In this document: positions 46,586 to 54,638 of the stretch, piece after piece
How positions within the stretch are numbered: position 1 is the stretch's first letter
Layout: every line of letters begins with the position of its first letter
Assembly (NCBI RefSeq): GCF_029906645.1
Contig: NZ_JARYGZ010000001.1
Location: 1,669,208-1,733,207, forward strand
DNA: 64,000 nt
Origin: Sphingomonas oryzagri
GTDB taxonomy: Bacteria; Pseudomonadota; Alphaproteobacteria; Sphingomonadales; Sphingomonadaceae
Direction of reading: 5' to 3'
Program-made: the position numbers and the translations under genes
Notes under the pieces: generated by a model
The model's input: only the letters and a program-made list of their open reading frames with translations
What the model was told of the DNA's origin: nothing
Databases searched by the model: none

Positions 46586-47035
46586 ATGGCTTGGATTCCG
46601 TCCCCTTCCGCGCACATGCGCATCCCGCCCATGGGTCAGGGCCTTGCCGTGCTCGCGGCGCTGGGCGGTGTGGCGGTCCTGTCGATCGGGGGCGTCGCCG
46701 GCTATCTCTTCTCGCTGCACACCGCCTCGTGGAGCAGTCAGAACCGCGCGCTCGACGCCCAGATTCTCGCCAAGGAGCAGGAAGTCCGTCGCCTGCGCTA
46801 CGAACTGGAATTCCGCAGCCGCTTCCCCGAACTGGAACGCTGGAGCGATCCGCTTGGCCTGCAACCCGCCGACGGGCGGCAATACGGCCTCAACGTCCAC
46901 CAGATCGACACGCTGGCCGCCCAGCGCAACCAGCATATCGCCGATCAGCTTCCCCGCGTCGGCGGCGCCAAGGGCTATACCCCGCAGGCGCGCGACCAGA
47001 TCGATACGCTGATCGACAGGGTCGCGACCAACTGA
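46586..47035 (+). CDS. Single-pass membrane hypothetical protein with coiled coil
   Basis: About 149 residues from ATG 46586 (MAWIPSPSAHMRIPPMG). It has one membrane segment (about residues 20-40, AVLAALGGVAVLSIGGVAGY) followed by a helical region with heptad-like Leu/Ala (DAQILAKEQEVRRLRYELEF) and a soluble tail. Start choice is uncertain: ATG 46562 and 46616 are also in frame and lack clear ribosome sites. No family recognised. It may be a small anchored scaffold. Confidence 0.58.
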   Translation: MAWIPSPSAHMRIPPMGQGLAVLAALGGVAVLSIGGVAGYLFSLHTASWSSQNRALDAQILAKEQEVRRLRYELEFRSRFPELERWSDPLGLQPADGRQYGLNVHQIDTLAAQRNQHIADQLPRVGGAKGYTPQARDQIDTLIDRVATN

Positions 47036-47041
47036 CCTTTT

Positions 47042-47115
47042 CGTCATTGCGAGCGTAGCGAGGCAATCTACCCGCCAGAATGGATCGCCACGGCGCTACG
47101 CGCCTCGCGATGACG
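47042..47115. repeat. REP-type imperfect palindrome
   Basis: The sequence CGTCATTGCGAGCGTAGCGA, GGCAATC, a short centre, then the inverted arm GGATCGCCA to CGCGATGACG. This is the familiar CGTCATTGCGAG repeat found between genes in many proteobacteria. It sits between the convergent 46586 gene and the S9 peptidase gene. Confidence 0.75.
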
Positions 47116-47123
47116 GCTTCATC

Positions 47124-49220
47124 TCACTCCATCGGCCCCAGCTTCTCGGTCAGGAATCGCGCGGTCGCGGCGTCGGCCTTCAACCAGCTGTCGTGGCGCA
47201 GGAAGCCGTGGATCTCGTTGGGCAGCACCAGCTCCTCGAACGGCACGCCCGCCTGAGTGAGCCGCCCCGCAAGGTCGACCGTCTGGTCGAAGCGCACGTT
47301 GCGATCGTCGTCGCCCTGGATCAGCAGCACCGGCGAGCGCCAGCCGGCGATCTGAGCATCGGGTGAGGATTCGAACGCAACCTTCAGGAATTGCTGCCAA
47401 TCGCCCTGTTCGTAGCGCTTCGCCGGCTGCGTTTCCTCGGCCACGTCGCGAGACCAGTCGTGGACGCCGTGCAGGTCCGATCCCGCCTTGAACACGTCCG
47501 AATTGCGGGACAGCGCCATGCCGGTGAGATAGCCGCCATAGGAGCCGCCCCAGATGCCGATCCGCGCCGGATCGACACCCGGCTGCTGCTGGAGCCAGCG
47601 GGCGCCGGCCAGCACGTCCTGATATTCCGATCCGCCGGCCGGCCCCGCATGGTCGGGCTGCTCGAAGGCGCGGCCATAGCCCACGCTCAACCGGTAATTC
47701 ACCGACAGCACGACGAAGCCCCGGCTCGCCAGATACTGGTTCAGCGCGTAAGCGTTGGAATAATAACCCATATAGTGCCAGCCGAGCAGCATCTGGCGCG
47801 GCGGGCCGCCATGCACGAAGATCACGGCGGGGCGCTTCTTCTTCGGCCCCGGCGGCTCGAAGAGCTGGCCCTGGATCGACAGGCCGTCGGGCGCCGCCCA
47901 GCTCACCAGCTTCGGCGTGACAAGCGCGGCCGCCGGATAGGCCGGCACCGCAACGTGGAGCGGTTTCAGCGCCTTGCCATCGACCAGCGCCACCGCCTGC
48001 GGATGGGTCGCATCCGCCGAAACCAGCGCCACGCCGGAGCCGGCCGCGACCGGCGAGGTCTCAATGCCGGCGCCGCCGCTCAACGCGACCGGCCCGCCGG
48101 AAAGCCCGACCCGGAAAGCGTGCCGGCGATCCTCGTCGTCCTTCGCGGCGCCTGTATTCGCCGCATAATAGAGCGTCTTGCGGTCGCGGCTGGCCGAGAC
48201 ATGCTCGACCATGAACCTGCCCGGCGTCAGCAGCTTCGGCGTGCCGCCATCCGTCGGCAGCGCATAGAGATGCTCCCACCCGTCGAGCGTCGTCAGGAAG
48301 GCCAGCGTGCCGCCCGCCATCCAGCGCAGGCCGAGGCCGTCGCCGCCTTGTGGATAGGAGCCGTCGAGCGTCACAGGGCTGGCCCATGCCCGCTTGCCCT
48401 CGCCGGTGGCGACATCGGCCGTCCAGATCGCGAAAGGATGCGGCACGCGGGTCAGCAGCGGCTCGGGCGCGCCGCCGTCTCCGGGCTGGCGGCTGAACGC
48501 GATGCGCGTGCCGTCCGGCGACCAGACCGGATCACCGTCACGCCCGGTCGATGGCGCGAGATAGGTGAGCGGCGTCGCCGCATCCTTGTAGACGGTGATG
48601 AAGCTGTGATCGCCACGCCCGGAGACGAAGGCGAGCCGGCCCCCGTCGGGCGACCAGAGCGGCTGGCTATCCTTGCCGCGATCGAACAGCAGCTTCGCCG
48701 GCTTGGCCGATCCGTCGAGCGGGACGGACCAGAGCTGATGCTCCTTCACGAAGGCGACGATGCCCTTCGCCGAAACGTCCGGCTCGTCGCCCTCGGCGAG
48801 CAGGCGCGGCTCTCCGCCGGCGAAGGGGACAGCGTAGATCCCCACCTTGTCCTCGGTGGCGGTGCTGGCCGGATCGGGCGCGAGATCGCCTTCCGCCGGC
48901 CAGTTCGCATCGTGATCGCCGCCGCGCACGAAGACGATGGTGTCCGCCGCGTGATCGAAATGGAGCTGGGTGATCTCCTGCCCATCATCGGCCGTGTAAT
49001 GCGTGACCGGATGCGCGGCGAAGCCCGGCCCGGCGGCGGCCCAGACGTTGCGCACGCCGTTCACCTCCTCCACCCAAGCGATGCGATCGGCATGATCGGC
49101 CGAGACCAGTGTGTCGATGAAGCTGTAGCCGAGGATGTCGGACAGCGTCGGCCTCGCGATCGCCGGCGCCGCGACGCCCGCCAGCAGCACCGCACCCATC
49201 ACCCATGCCCGAGCCGCCAT
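47124..49220 (-). CDS. S9 family prolyl oligopeptidase-type peptidase
   Basis: A 698-residue secreted or periplasmic peptidase with an N-terminal signal (MAARAWVMGAVLLAGVAAPAIA). A beta-propeller (about 60-460) carries repeated WSPDG blade motifs. The C-terminal alpha/beta hydrolase has IWGGSYGGYL (nucleophile Ser), the acid in IQGDDDRNV and the His in NEIHGF. It should be an acylaminoacyl-peptidase or dipeptidyl-aminopeptidase; which dipeptide or amino-terminal residue is removed is open. Long and complete. Confidence 0.92.
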   Translation of the reverse strand: MAARAWVMGAVLLAGVAAPAIARPTLSDILGYSFIDTLVSADHADRIAWVEEVNGVRNVWAAAGPGFAAHPVTHYTADDGQEITQLHFDHAADTIVFVRGGDHDANWPAEGDLAPDPASTATEDKVGIYAVPFAGGEPRLLAEGDEPDVSAKGIVAFVKEHQLWSVPLDGSAKPAKLLFDRGKDSQPLWSPDGGRLAFVSGRGDHSFITVYKDAATPLTYLAPSTGRDGDPVWSPDGTRIAFSRQPGDGGAPEPLLTRVPHPFAIWTADVATGEGKRAWASPVTLDGSYPQGGDGLGLRWMAGGTLAFLTTLDGWEHLYALPTDGGTPKLLTPGRFMVEHVSASRDRKTLYYAANTGAAKDDEDRRHAFRVGLSGGPVALSGGAGIETSPVAAGSGVALVSADATHPQAVALVDGKALKPLHVAVPAYPAAALVTPKLVSWAAPDGLSIQGQLFEPPGPKKKRPAVIFVHGGPPRQMLLGWHYMGYYSNAYALNQYLASRGFVVLSVNYRLSVGYGRAFEQPDHAGPAGGSEYQDVLAGARWLQQQPGVDPARIGIWGGSYGGYLTGMALSRNSDVFKAGSDLHGVHDWSRDVAEETQPAKRYEQGDWQQFLKVAFESSPDAQIAGWRSPVLLIQGDDDRNVRFDQTVDLAGRLTQAGVPFEELVLPNEIHGFLRHDSWLKADAATARFLTEKLGPME

Positions 49221-49279
49221 GTCGATCGCCCCTTTCGTCGTGTCCGGGCGAGACTAGGCCCGGCGACGGCGATCGCAAG

Positions 49280-49921
49280 CTACCAGCGCGTCACCAGCGG
49301 CAGCAGCGCCCGGCCAGCGAACGCGATCAGTACGCAGCCCGATCCGTACCAGAACACGATGTAGAGCGGATCGTCATGCCCGCAGCGAAAGAAGAAGACG
49401 AATGCCCCCCAGGCGGCGGCACCCAGCCCCGCCGCCAGCGCGCTCTCGCGACGGTCGGTCGGTGCGCCGCGGCGCATCAGCACGGTCAGCGCGATCAGCA
49501 GCGGCAACGACAGCATCACCATCGAGCCGAGGCAGGCCACGCCCGCCTGCCAGTCGAGCCGGGCCAGCAGCGGCGCGTCGGCGTGATGCGTCGTGTCGAT
49601 CCCCCAGCCGGTGAGCAGCGCGACGCCGCCGAGCCACGCCGCCCAGCGCAGGCCCTTCATCGGCGACACCGACGGATCGAACGAACGGACCGCCGTCACC
49701 ACCGCAACGCCCGCCAGCAGGCCGAGACTGACGAGCTTCCACCAGAAGGACATCTGCCCCATGGCGTGCGGCAGATCGGGCCGATGGAGGCCCATCATCA
49801 GGAAGAGGACAAGCTCGATCGCCGCCAGCCCTGCGATCGCCATGCCATCGCGCATGGCGCTGCGCGAGCGCACCGGGGTGAGGCCCGAGGCCAGTTCGTC
49901 GAGCAGCCGCTCACTCGTCAT
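49280..49921 (-). CDS. nrsF: Anti-sigma factor NrsF
   Basis: A 213-residue membrane protein (DUF1109/NrsF) with about six membrane helices and a polar N-terminus (MTSERLLDELASGLTPVRSRSAM). In Caulobacter NrsF holds SigF inactive and releases it upon heavy-metal stress. It is 6 bp downstream of the sigma factor gene, as in the family. The cysteines in VACLGSM, FRCGHDD and SGCVLIA could serve metal sensing; in Caulobacter NrsF two conserved Cys are implicated. Confidence 0.88.
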   Translation of the reverse strand: MTSERLLDELASGLTPVRSRSAMRDGMAIAGLAAIELVLFLMMGLHRPDLPHAMGQMSFWWKLVSLGLLAGVAVVTAVRSFDPSVSPMKGLRWAAWLGGVALLTGWGIDTTHHADAPLLARLDWQAGVACLGSMVMLSLPLLIALTVLMRRGAPTDRRESALAAGLGAAAWGAFVFFFRCGHDDPLYIVFWYGSGCVLIAFAGRALLPLVTRW

Positions 49922-49927
49922 CGCCGC

Positions 49928-50467
49928 TTACTCTTCATCGGACGTGTCCCGCACGATCGCGGCGAGTTGCTTCAGCCCGCGATGGATGTTCACCTTGATC
50001 AGGGAGGGCGACTGGCCTGTTTGTGCCGAGGCTTCCTCGACGCTGAATCCGTCGAGCTTCACCAGACGGATCGCCTGCTGCTGCGCGGGCTTCAGCCGAT
50101 CGATCAGATCGCGGAGCAGGATGGCGCTGGTCACCTCGCTCTCATGGCCCTCGACGCCGATCGTGTCGGGCAGTTCGTCGCCCCGCTCGCGCCCCATGGC
50201 GCGCAGCCGGTCGATCCACTTGTAGCGCGCCACCGCCGCCAGCCACGGGCGGAACGGGCGCGCCGGATCGTAGGTGTGGCGCTTTTCGTGGATCGCGATC
50301 AGGGTTTCCTGCACCGCGTCCTCCACCTGCCCCGGCGGCAGGCGGCGCGCGAAATAGCGCAGCAGCCAGATGCGGATGTCGCCGAGCAGCCGGCGATAGG
50401 CGCCGCCATGGCCGGCCTGCGCAGCCGCCATCCACGCCCCCCACTGATCGGCTTGCTCGTCGGCCAT
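49928..50467 (-). CDS. sigF: ECF sigma factor SigF-type
   Basis: A 179-residue ECF sigma factor. Region 2 spans about residues 20-88 (QAGHGGAYRRLLGDIRIWLLRYFARRL, RPWLAAVARYKWIDRLR); region 4 about 113-165 (LDGFSVEEASAQTGQSPSLIKVNIHRGLKQLA). The order with nrsF matches the SigF-NrsF metal/oxidative stress system. Start MADEQADQW at 50467 was chosen over an in-frame start at 50536. An autoregulatory promoter matching the SigF consensus lies about 75 bp upstream. Confidence 0.9.
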   Translation of the reverse strand: MADEQADQWGAWMAAAQAGHGGAYRRLLGDIRIWLLRYFARRLPPGQVEDAVQETLIAIHEKRHTYDPARPFRPWLAAVARYKWIDRLRAMGRERGDELPDTIGVEGHESEVTSAILLRDLIDRLKPAQQQAIRLVKLDGFSVEEASAQTGQSPSLIKVNIHRGLKQLAAIVRDTSDEE

Positions 50468-50545
50468 GCCCGCTCCCGCGCGGCCGGGATCCCCGGTCGC
50501 GCGGACGGAATATCGGAAAGGATGCGCCGCTGCCATATCCGGTCG

Positions 50546-50571
50546 TTCGGCGGCAGCGGCGATCCGGTTAC
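50546..50571 (-). promoter_or_regulatory. SigF-type promoter upstream of sigF-nrsF
   Basis: Minus strand GTAACC (50566-50571), exactly 16 bp, CGAA (50546-50549), matching the Caulobacter SigF promoter consensus (recalled as GTAACC-N16-CGAA). The -35 box directly abuts the stop codon of the His-rich peptide gene. It implies positive autoregulation of sigF-nrsF. Confidence 0.75.
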
Positions 50572-50572
50572 A

Positions 50573-50710
50573 TCAGCGGCAACGCGTGACCTTGTGATGA
50601 TGCACCCAGGTGGTGTGGCACACGCGATGATGCGGATGCGCCTGCGCGGCGGCAGCGACACCGAAGGAAGCCACAAGAGCGAAGGCGGTGGCGATGCGAA
50701 GGGTCTTCAT
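50573..50710 (-). CDS. Exported histidine-rich mini-protein (45 aa)
   Basis: A 45-codon gene with a textbook signal peptide (MKTLRIATAFALVASFGVAA, cleavage probably after AQA at residue 24). The predicted mature peptide is about 21 residues with seven histidines and two cysteines, in HPHHRVCHTTWVHHHKV. It resembles a metal-binding exported peptide. AGGAG precedes the ATG by 8 bases. It lies directly upstream of the metal-responsive SigF-NrsF operon, so metal sequestration is the natural hypothesis, but not shown. Confidence 0.72.
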   Translation of the reverse strand: MKTLRIATAFALVASFGVAAAAQAHPHHRVCHTTWVHHHKVTRCR

Positions 50711-50748
50711 CGGCAAATCTCCTGCTAGCCGCCCGGAACGGGGCGGCC

Positions 50749-50774
50749 GACGAGAATGGCCGGAGGATGTTTCC
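50749..50774 (-). promoter_or_regulatory. ECF-like promoter of the His-rich peptide gene
   Basis: Minus strand GGAAAC (50769-50774), 16 bp, CGTC (50749-50752), 39 bp upstream of the ATG. It has the AAC/CGT character of ECF promoters, but it differs from the SigF motif and is an imperfect EcfG match. Confidence 0.4.
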
Positions 50775-50816
50775 AGCCATGTGCAGCCTCGCCACATCAC
50801 GTCGCCGCTGAAATGT

Positions 50817-51704
50817 TCAGGCGAACACGTCCGACAATGCGGGCCTGGCCATGCCGTCGCGGATGCGGCGCAACTCGACATACAGGCCGGCGAAGAAGCC
50901 GGTCTGGAACGCGGCGAGCACGACCCCCAGCACGACGGTCCAGATCGAGCCGAACAGGCCCGGCGTCGCGGCCGGTCGGCCGGTCAGGGCGCCGCCCAGC
51001 GCACCGCCCGGTATCGAGAGCAGGATGACCGCGACGATGTAGAGCAGGAAAAGCACGAAAATACGCCCCCGCGACCCGACCGCCAGAGACCTGCTGCGCG
51101 CAAAGCTGCCGAAGAAACCGGCATCCTCGCAGGAGATAACCGGAACCAGCAGCATCCAGTTCAAGCTCAGGATGATGCCCGGCAGCAGAAACAGCATCCA
51201 GCCGATGCCGATGCCGATGACCGCAACGATCAGCGCGCCGAACGCGATCGCCGCTCGGGCGGGAGATCGCGCCAGCGCCTCGCCGATCGTTACCGGCGCG
51301 CCCTCGTAGCGGGACACCAGATAGATGGTCGATGCCACGTAGAAGACCATCATCAGCGCGAAGCCGATCACCATGCCGATCATGAAGGGCACGGTCGCCA
51401 TTGCCTTGAACAGCGCGAACGGGTCGCCGGGGCTGGCGGCGGCCAGTTCCTGCGATCGCGCCAGCATCATCGGCTTGGTGACAGCCACCGACAGGATCTG
51501 CGGAAGCCCGACGAACACGGCGGCCAGCGCCACCACCGGCCATCCGTCCGATCCGAACACGCGGAAGCCCGAGGAGAAGACCCGCCCGATCTCGAGCGGC
51601 TCGACCAGCGCGACCGGATCACGCCGCGAACGCAGCCACAGCCAGATCCCCAGCACCACCAGCGGGCCGGCCACGAACAGTAAAAGCATAATTAAAGACG
51701 CCAT
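50817..51704 (-). CDS. Multi-spanning membrane protein divergent from the MoxR locus
   Basis: A 295-residue membrane protein with about six to seven helices (start MASLIMLLLFVAGPLVVLGIW). A short cytosolic segment contains PLEIGRVFSSGFRVFGSDGWP, typical of the glycerophosphoryl diester phosphodiesterase membrane-domain/YciC-like superfamily that accompanies MoxR-DUF58 loci. No catalytic motif. It is transcribed away from the plus-strand MoxR operon from a shared 140-bp region. Its role there is unknown. Confidence 0.78.
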   Translation of the reverse strand: MASLIMLLLFVAGPLVVLGIWLWLRSRRDPVALVEPLEIGRVFSSGFRVFGSDGWPVVALAAVFVGLPQILSVAVTKPMMLARSQELAAASPGDPFALFKAMATVPFMIGMVIGFALMMVFYVASTIYLVSRYEGAPVTIGEALARSPARAAIAFGALIVAVIGIGIGWMLFLLPGIILSLNWMLLVPVISCEDAGFFGSFARSRSLAVGSRGRIFVLFLLYIVAVILLSIPGGALGGALTGRPAATPGLFGSIWTVVLGVVLAAFQTGFFAGLYVELRRIRDGMARPALSDVFA

Positions 51705-51844
51705 GTCTCGCCCCCGAGATTATCCCCCCGCCTCATGCTTCTCCGGTCGCAACGATCTGTCCAGCCCCTTTTCTTGCCTTGCGAACGAATTGGAAACCTA
51801 TAGGCTCGCATCAGCCTGGGGGCAGGCAGGGGGTGTAGACGGGC

Positions 51845-52474
51845 GTGACACCAGCGACGGGTCCGGTGGCCAAGGGTGGAGACGCCTTCGCGAAGGCGCA
51901 CGCGCACCTGCTCGCCGATTCGCGCATCCAGTTCGCGCTGCCGCAGGCGCCGAAGCCCCATACGCCCGAATGGATGCGCGCGCTGGCGCAATGGCTGCAC
52001 CATGCCTGGCCGGTGCTGAAGGTGCTGACCTGGATCACGCTCGGCGGGATCGGCCTGTTCATCCTCTATATGATCGTGAGCCAGTTCGTGGACCTGCGCT
52101 GGCCGTGGCGCCGGACGACGGAGGAGGTCGCCGAAGAGCCGGAATGGCGCCCTGACGCCGCGCCCGCGCGCGCGCTGCTGGAGGAGGCCGACGCGCTCGC
52201 CGCCGCCGGTCGCTATGCGGAGGCCGCGCGGCTGATCCTGCTGCGATCGGTGGAGGACATCATGAAGCGGCGACCGGGCCTCGTCCGCCCCGCCACCACC
52301 AGCCGCGATCTGGCCGCGACGCCCGAGATACCGCCATCCGCCCGCCCCGCCTTCGCCTCGATCGCCAACGTGGTGGAGATCAGCCTGTTCGCCGATCGCG
52401 GCGCCACGGCCGAGGCGTGGACGCGTGCGCGCGGCGCCTATGCCGACTTCGCGCTGGCGGGGAACTGGCGATGA
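51845..52474 (+). CDS. DUF4129 domain protein of the MoxR locus
   Basis: A 209-residue protein. The N-terminus is cytosolic or periplasmic (MTPATGPVAKGGDAFAK, GTG start), followed by a single membrane segment at about residues 59-79 (LTWITLGGIGLFILYMIVSQF). The C-terminal half has the DUF4129 pattern LLEEADALAAAGRYAEAARLIL and a helical end containing TTSRDLAATPEI. First gene of the plus-strand MoxR operon. The stop overlaps the next start (ATGA). Function unknown, but DUF4129 is a regular partner of MoxR and DUF58. Confidence 0.82.
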   Translation: MTPATGPVAKGGDAFAKAHAHLLADSRIQFALPQAPKPHTPEWMRALAQWLHHAWPVLKVLTWITLGGIGLFILYMIVSQFVDLRWPWRRTTEEVAEEPEWRPDAAPARALLEEADALAAAGRYAEAARLILLRSVEDIMKRRPGLVRPATTSRDLAATPEIPPSARPAFASIANVVEISLFADRGATAEAWTRARGAYADFALAGNWR

Positions 52475-53685
52475 GCGTGGAACAGGCGCCCTTCCGGTCG
52501 CGCACCGTGTTCATCATCATCGCGGTGGCGGTGGTGGCCTTTGCCGGCTTCCTGCTGCTTATCGCCTTCGCCCCGCAGTTCAAGAGCGGGCATGACGGGC
52601 GGGGCCACGCGCTCTCCACATCGGGCAACGGCTATGCCGGCCTCGTCGAGCTGACCGACGCGGTCGGCGCGCACTCGCTCATCGTGCGCGACGAGGGCGA
52701 CCTTGCGACGCGCGATCTGCTGATCGTCACGCCCGAGATCGACAGCGACGCGAAATCGCTCGTCAAGCTGCTGACCGCGCGCGGCGATGCGCCGACCCTG
52801 ATCGTGCTGCCCAAATGGTGGACGCTTCCGCTGCCCGGCCGGCAGGACTGGTCGCAGCGGATCGAGATGATCTGCCCGTGCGGCGGCCTTTACGGGCTGG
52901 AGAAATACGCGCCGAAGCTGCTGGTCGAGCAGACACCCTTCAAGGCGGCCCCCGCCGCTCCGGGCGGCACGCCGCGCATGGCCCACGCCAAGGTCGGCCG
53001 GATCGACGAGCAGCAGCGCCTGACCGGTAGCGGCTTCGTGCCCATGCTGCTCGATGCGGACGGCCGGGTGATCCTGGCGCAGCTGGAGCATCGCCCGGTC
53101 TACGTGCTGGCCGATCCCGACCTCATCAACAACCAGGGCCTCGCCGATCCGTGGACAGCGCGGCAGGGCTGGCGGATCATCGACGACCTCGCCACCACCA
53201 ACGAAATCGCCTTCGACCTGACGCTCAACGGCTTCGGCGCATCGAAGAACGCCAAGCATCCGCTGCAATCGGTGTTCGAGCCGCCGTTCCTGCCGGTGAC
53301 GCTGATCATCGTCGCGGCGGGTTTCCTCGCCGGGCTGCACGGCGCGATCCGCTTCGGCGCGCCGGCGGCAGCCGGGCGGGCGATCGCGATGGGCAAGCGC
53401 ACGCTGGTCGACAATGCCGCGATGCTGTTCCGCGCCGCGCGCAAAGAGCATCGCGTCGGCGCGGCCTACGCCTCGCTCACCCGCGACCTGACCGCGCAGG
53501 CGACGCACGCGCCGGCCCGCCTCTCGGGCGAGGCGCTGGACCAGTATCTTGATCGCTCGGGCAAGGCCGAGGGCGATCCCCCCTACGCCACCCTCGCCTG
53601 GCAGGCCGAGACGGCCGAGGACCGTGACCAATTGCTGAGTGCGGCGCGCGCGCTGTACCGCTGGAGAAGGAACCGCACACGATGA
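52471..53685 (+). CDS. DUF4350 domain protein of the MoxR locus
   Basis: A 404-residue protein. One N-terminal membrane segment is at about 12-32 (VFIIIAVAVVAFAGFLLLIAF). A DUF4350-like soluble domain follows with SGNGYAGLVELTDAVGAHSLIVRDEGDLATRDLLIVTP split over about 50-90. A second membrane segment near residue 275 (VTLIIVAAGFLAG) leads to a helical tail with ARKEHRVGAAYASL. It contains MICPCGG, the only cysteine pair. It overlaps its neighbours by 4 bp on both sides (ATGA). Confidence 0.84.
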   Translation: MSVEQAPFRSRTVFIIIAVAVVAFAGFLLLIAFAPQFKSGHDGRGHALSTSGNGYAGLVELTDAVGAHSLIVRDEGDLATRDLLIVTPEIDSDAKSLVKLLTARGDAPTLIVLPKWWTLPLPGRQDWSQRIEMICPCGGLYGLEKYAPKLLVEQTPFKAAPAAPGGTPRMAHAKVGRIDEQQRLTGSGFVPMLLDADGRVILAQLEHRPVYVLADPDLINNQGLADPWTARQGWRIIDDLATTNEIAFDLTLNGFGASKNAKHPLQSVFEPPFLPVTLIIVAAGFLAGLHGAIRFGAPAAAGRAIAMGKRTLVDNAAMLFRAARKEHRVGAAYASLTRDLTAQATHAPARLSGEALDQYLDRSGKAEGDPPYATLAWQAETAEDRDQLLSAARALYRWRRNRTR

Positions 53686-54638
53686 CGCTCGATGAAGTCA
53701 AAGGCTTGGGCGAGCGCATCGCCGGCGAGATCGGCAAGGCGGTGGTCGGCCAGGAAGCGACGGTGCGTCACCTGCTGATCGCGCTCTTCTCGGGCGGGCA
53801 CGTGCTGCTGGAAGGGCCACCGGGCACCGCCAAGACCTTTCTCGCGCAATGCTTCGCCGCGACCCTGGGCCTCGATTTCAAGCGCATCCAGTTCACGCCG
53901 GATCTGATGCCGGGCGACATCACCGGCTCCAACGTCTTCAACTTCCAGACCAGCAGCTTCAGCCACATTCGCGGCCCGGTCTTCTGCGACCTGCTGCTCT
54001 CCGACGAGATCAACCGCGCGCCGCCCAAGACGCAAGCCGCTTTGCTGGAGGCGATGCAGGAGCGCTCCGTCACGCTCGACGGTGTTTCGCACCCGCTCTC
54101 CGACCGTTTCATGGTGGTGGCCACGCAGAACCCGATCGAGAATCAGGGCGTCTATCCGCTGCCCGAAGCGCAGCTCGATCGCTTCCTCTTCAAGCTGCTG
54201 GTCGATTATCCCGACGAGGCCGAGGAAATCCGCATCGTCGCCGGCCATGGCAAGGATCGCGGCACGCCCTCGCCGACACGCTGGGGCGTGACGCAGCAAG
54301 CGGATAGCGCAGCGATCGGCGCGGCGCTGGAGGCGGTCTCGACGGTGACATTGGTGGACGAGGTGGTCGCCTACATCGTCCGCCTGATCCGCGCGACGCG
54401 CACCAGTGTCGAACTCACCGCCGGCGCCTCGCCGCGCGCCGCCGCGATGCTGGCCGGCGCCGCCCGTGCCGCCGCCGCGCTCTCCGGCCGCGACTATGTG
54501 GTGCCGGACGACGTGCGCGCGCTCGCCCCCGCCGTGCTCCGCCACCGCATCGCGCTCTCGCCCACCGCCGAGATCGACGGCCGCAAGCCCGAGGAGGTGG
54601 TCGCCACCCTGATCGCCGAGACCGTCGCCCCGCGATGA
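53682..54638 (+). CDS. MoxR family AAA+ ATPase
   Basis: A 318-residue AAA+ ATPase with Walker A GPPGTAKT (about residues 47-54), Walker B LLSDEINRAPPK, the sensor-1 region VVATQNPIENQGVYPLPEAQLDRF and the late sensor-2 arginine region ELTAGASPRAA. MoxR proteins act as chaperones that help fold or insert metal and cofactor into von Willebrand-type partner proteins. Here the partner is the DUF58 protein encoded directly downstream (ATGA overlap). Confidence 0.95.
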   Translation: MTLDEVKGLGERIAGEIGKAVVGQEATVRHLLIALFSGGHVLLEGPPGTAKTFLAQCFAATLGLDFKRIQFTPDLMPGDITGSNVFNFQTSSFSHIRGPVFCDLLLSDEINRAPPKTQAALLEAMQERSVTLDGVSHPLSDRFMVVATQNPIENQGVYPLPEAQLDRFLFKLLVDYPDEAEEIRIVAGHGKDRGTPSPTRWGVTQQADSAAIGAALEAVSTVTLVDEVVAYIVRLIRATRTSVELTAGASPRAAAMLAGAARAAAALSGRDYVVPDDVRALAPAVLRHRIALSPTAEIDGRKPEEVVATLIAETVAPR

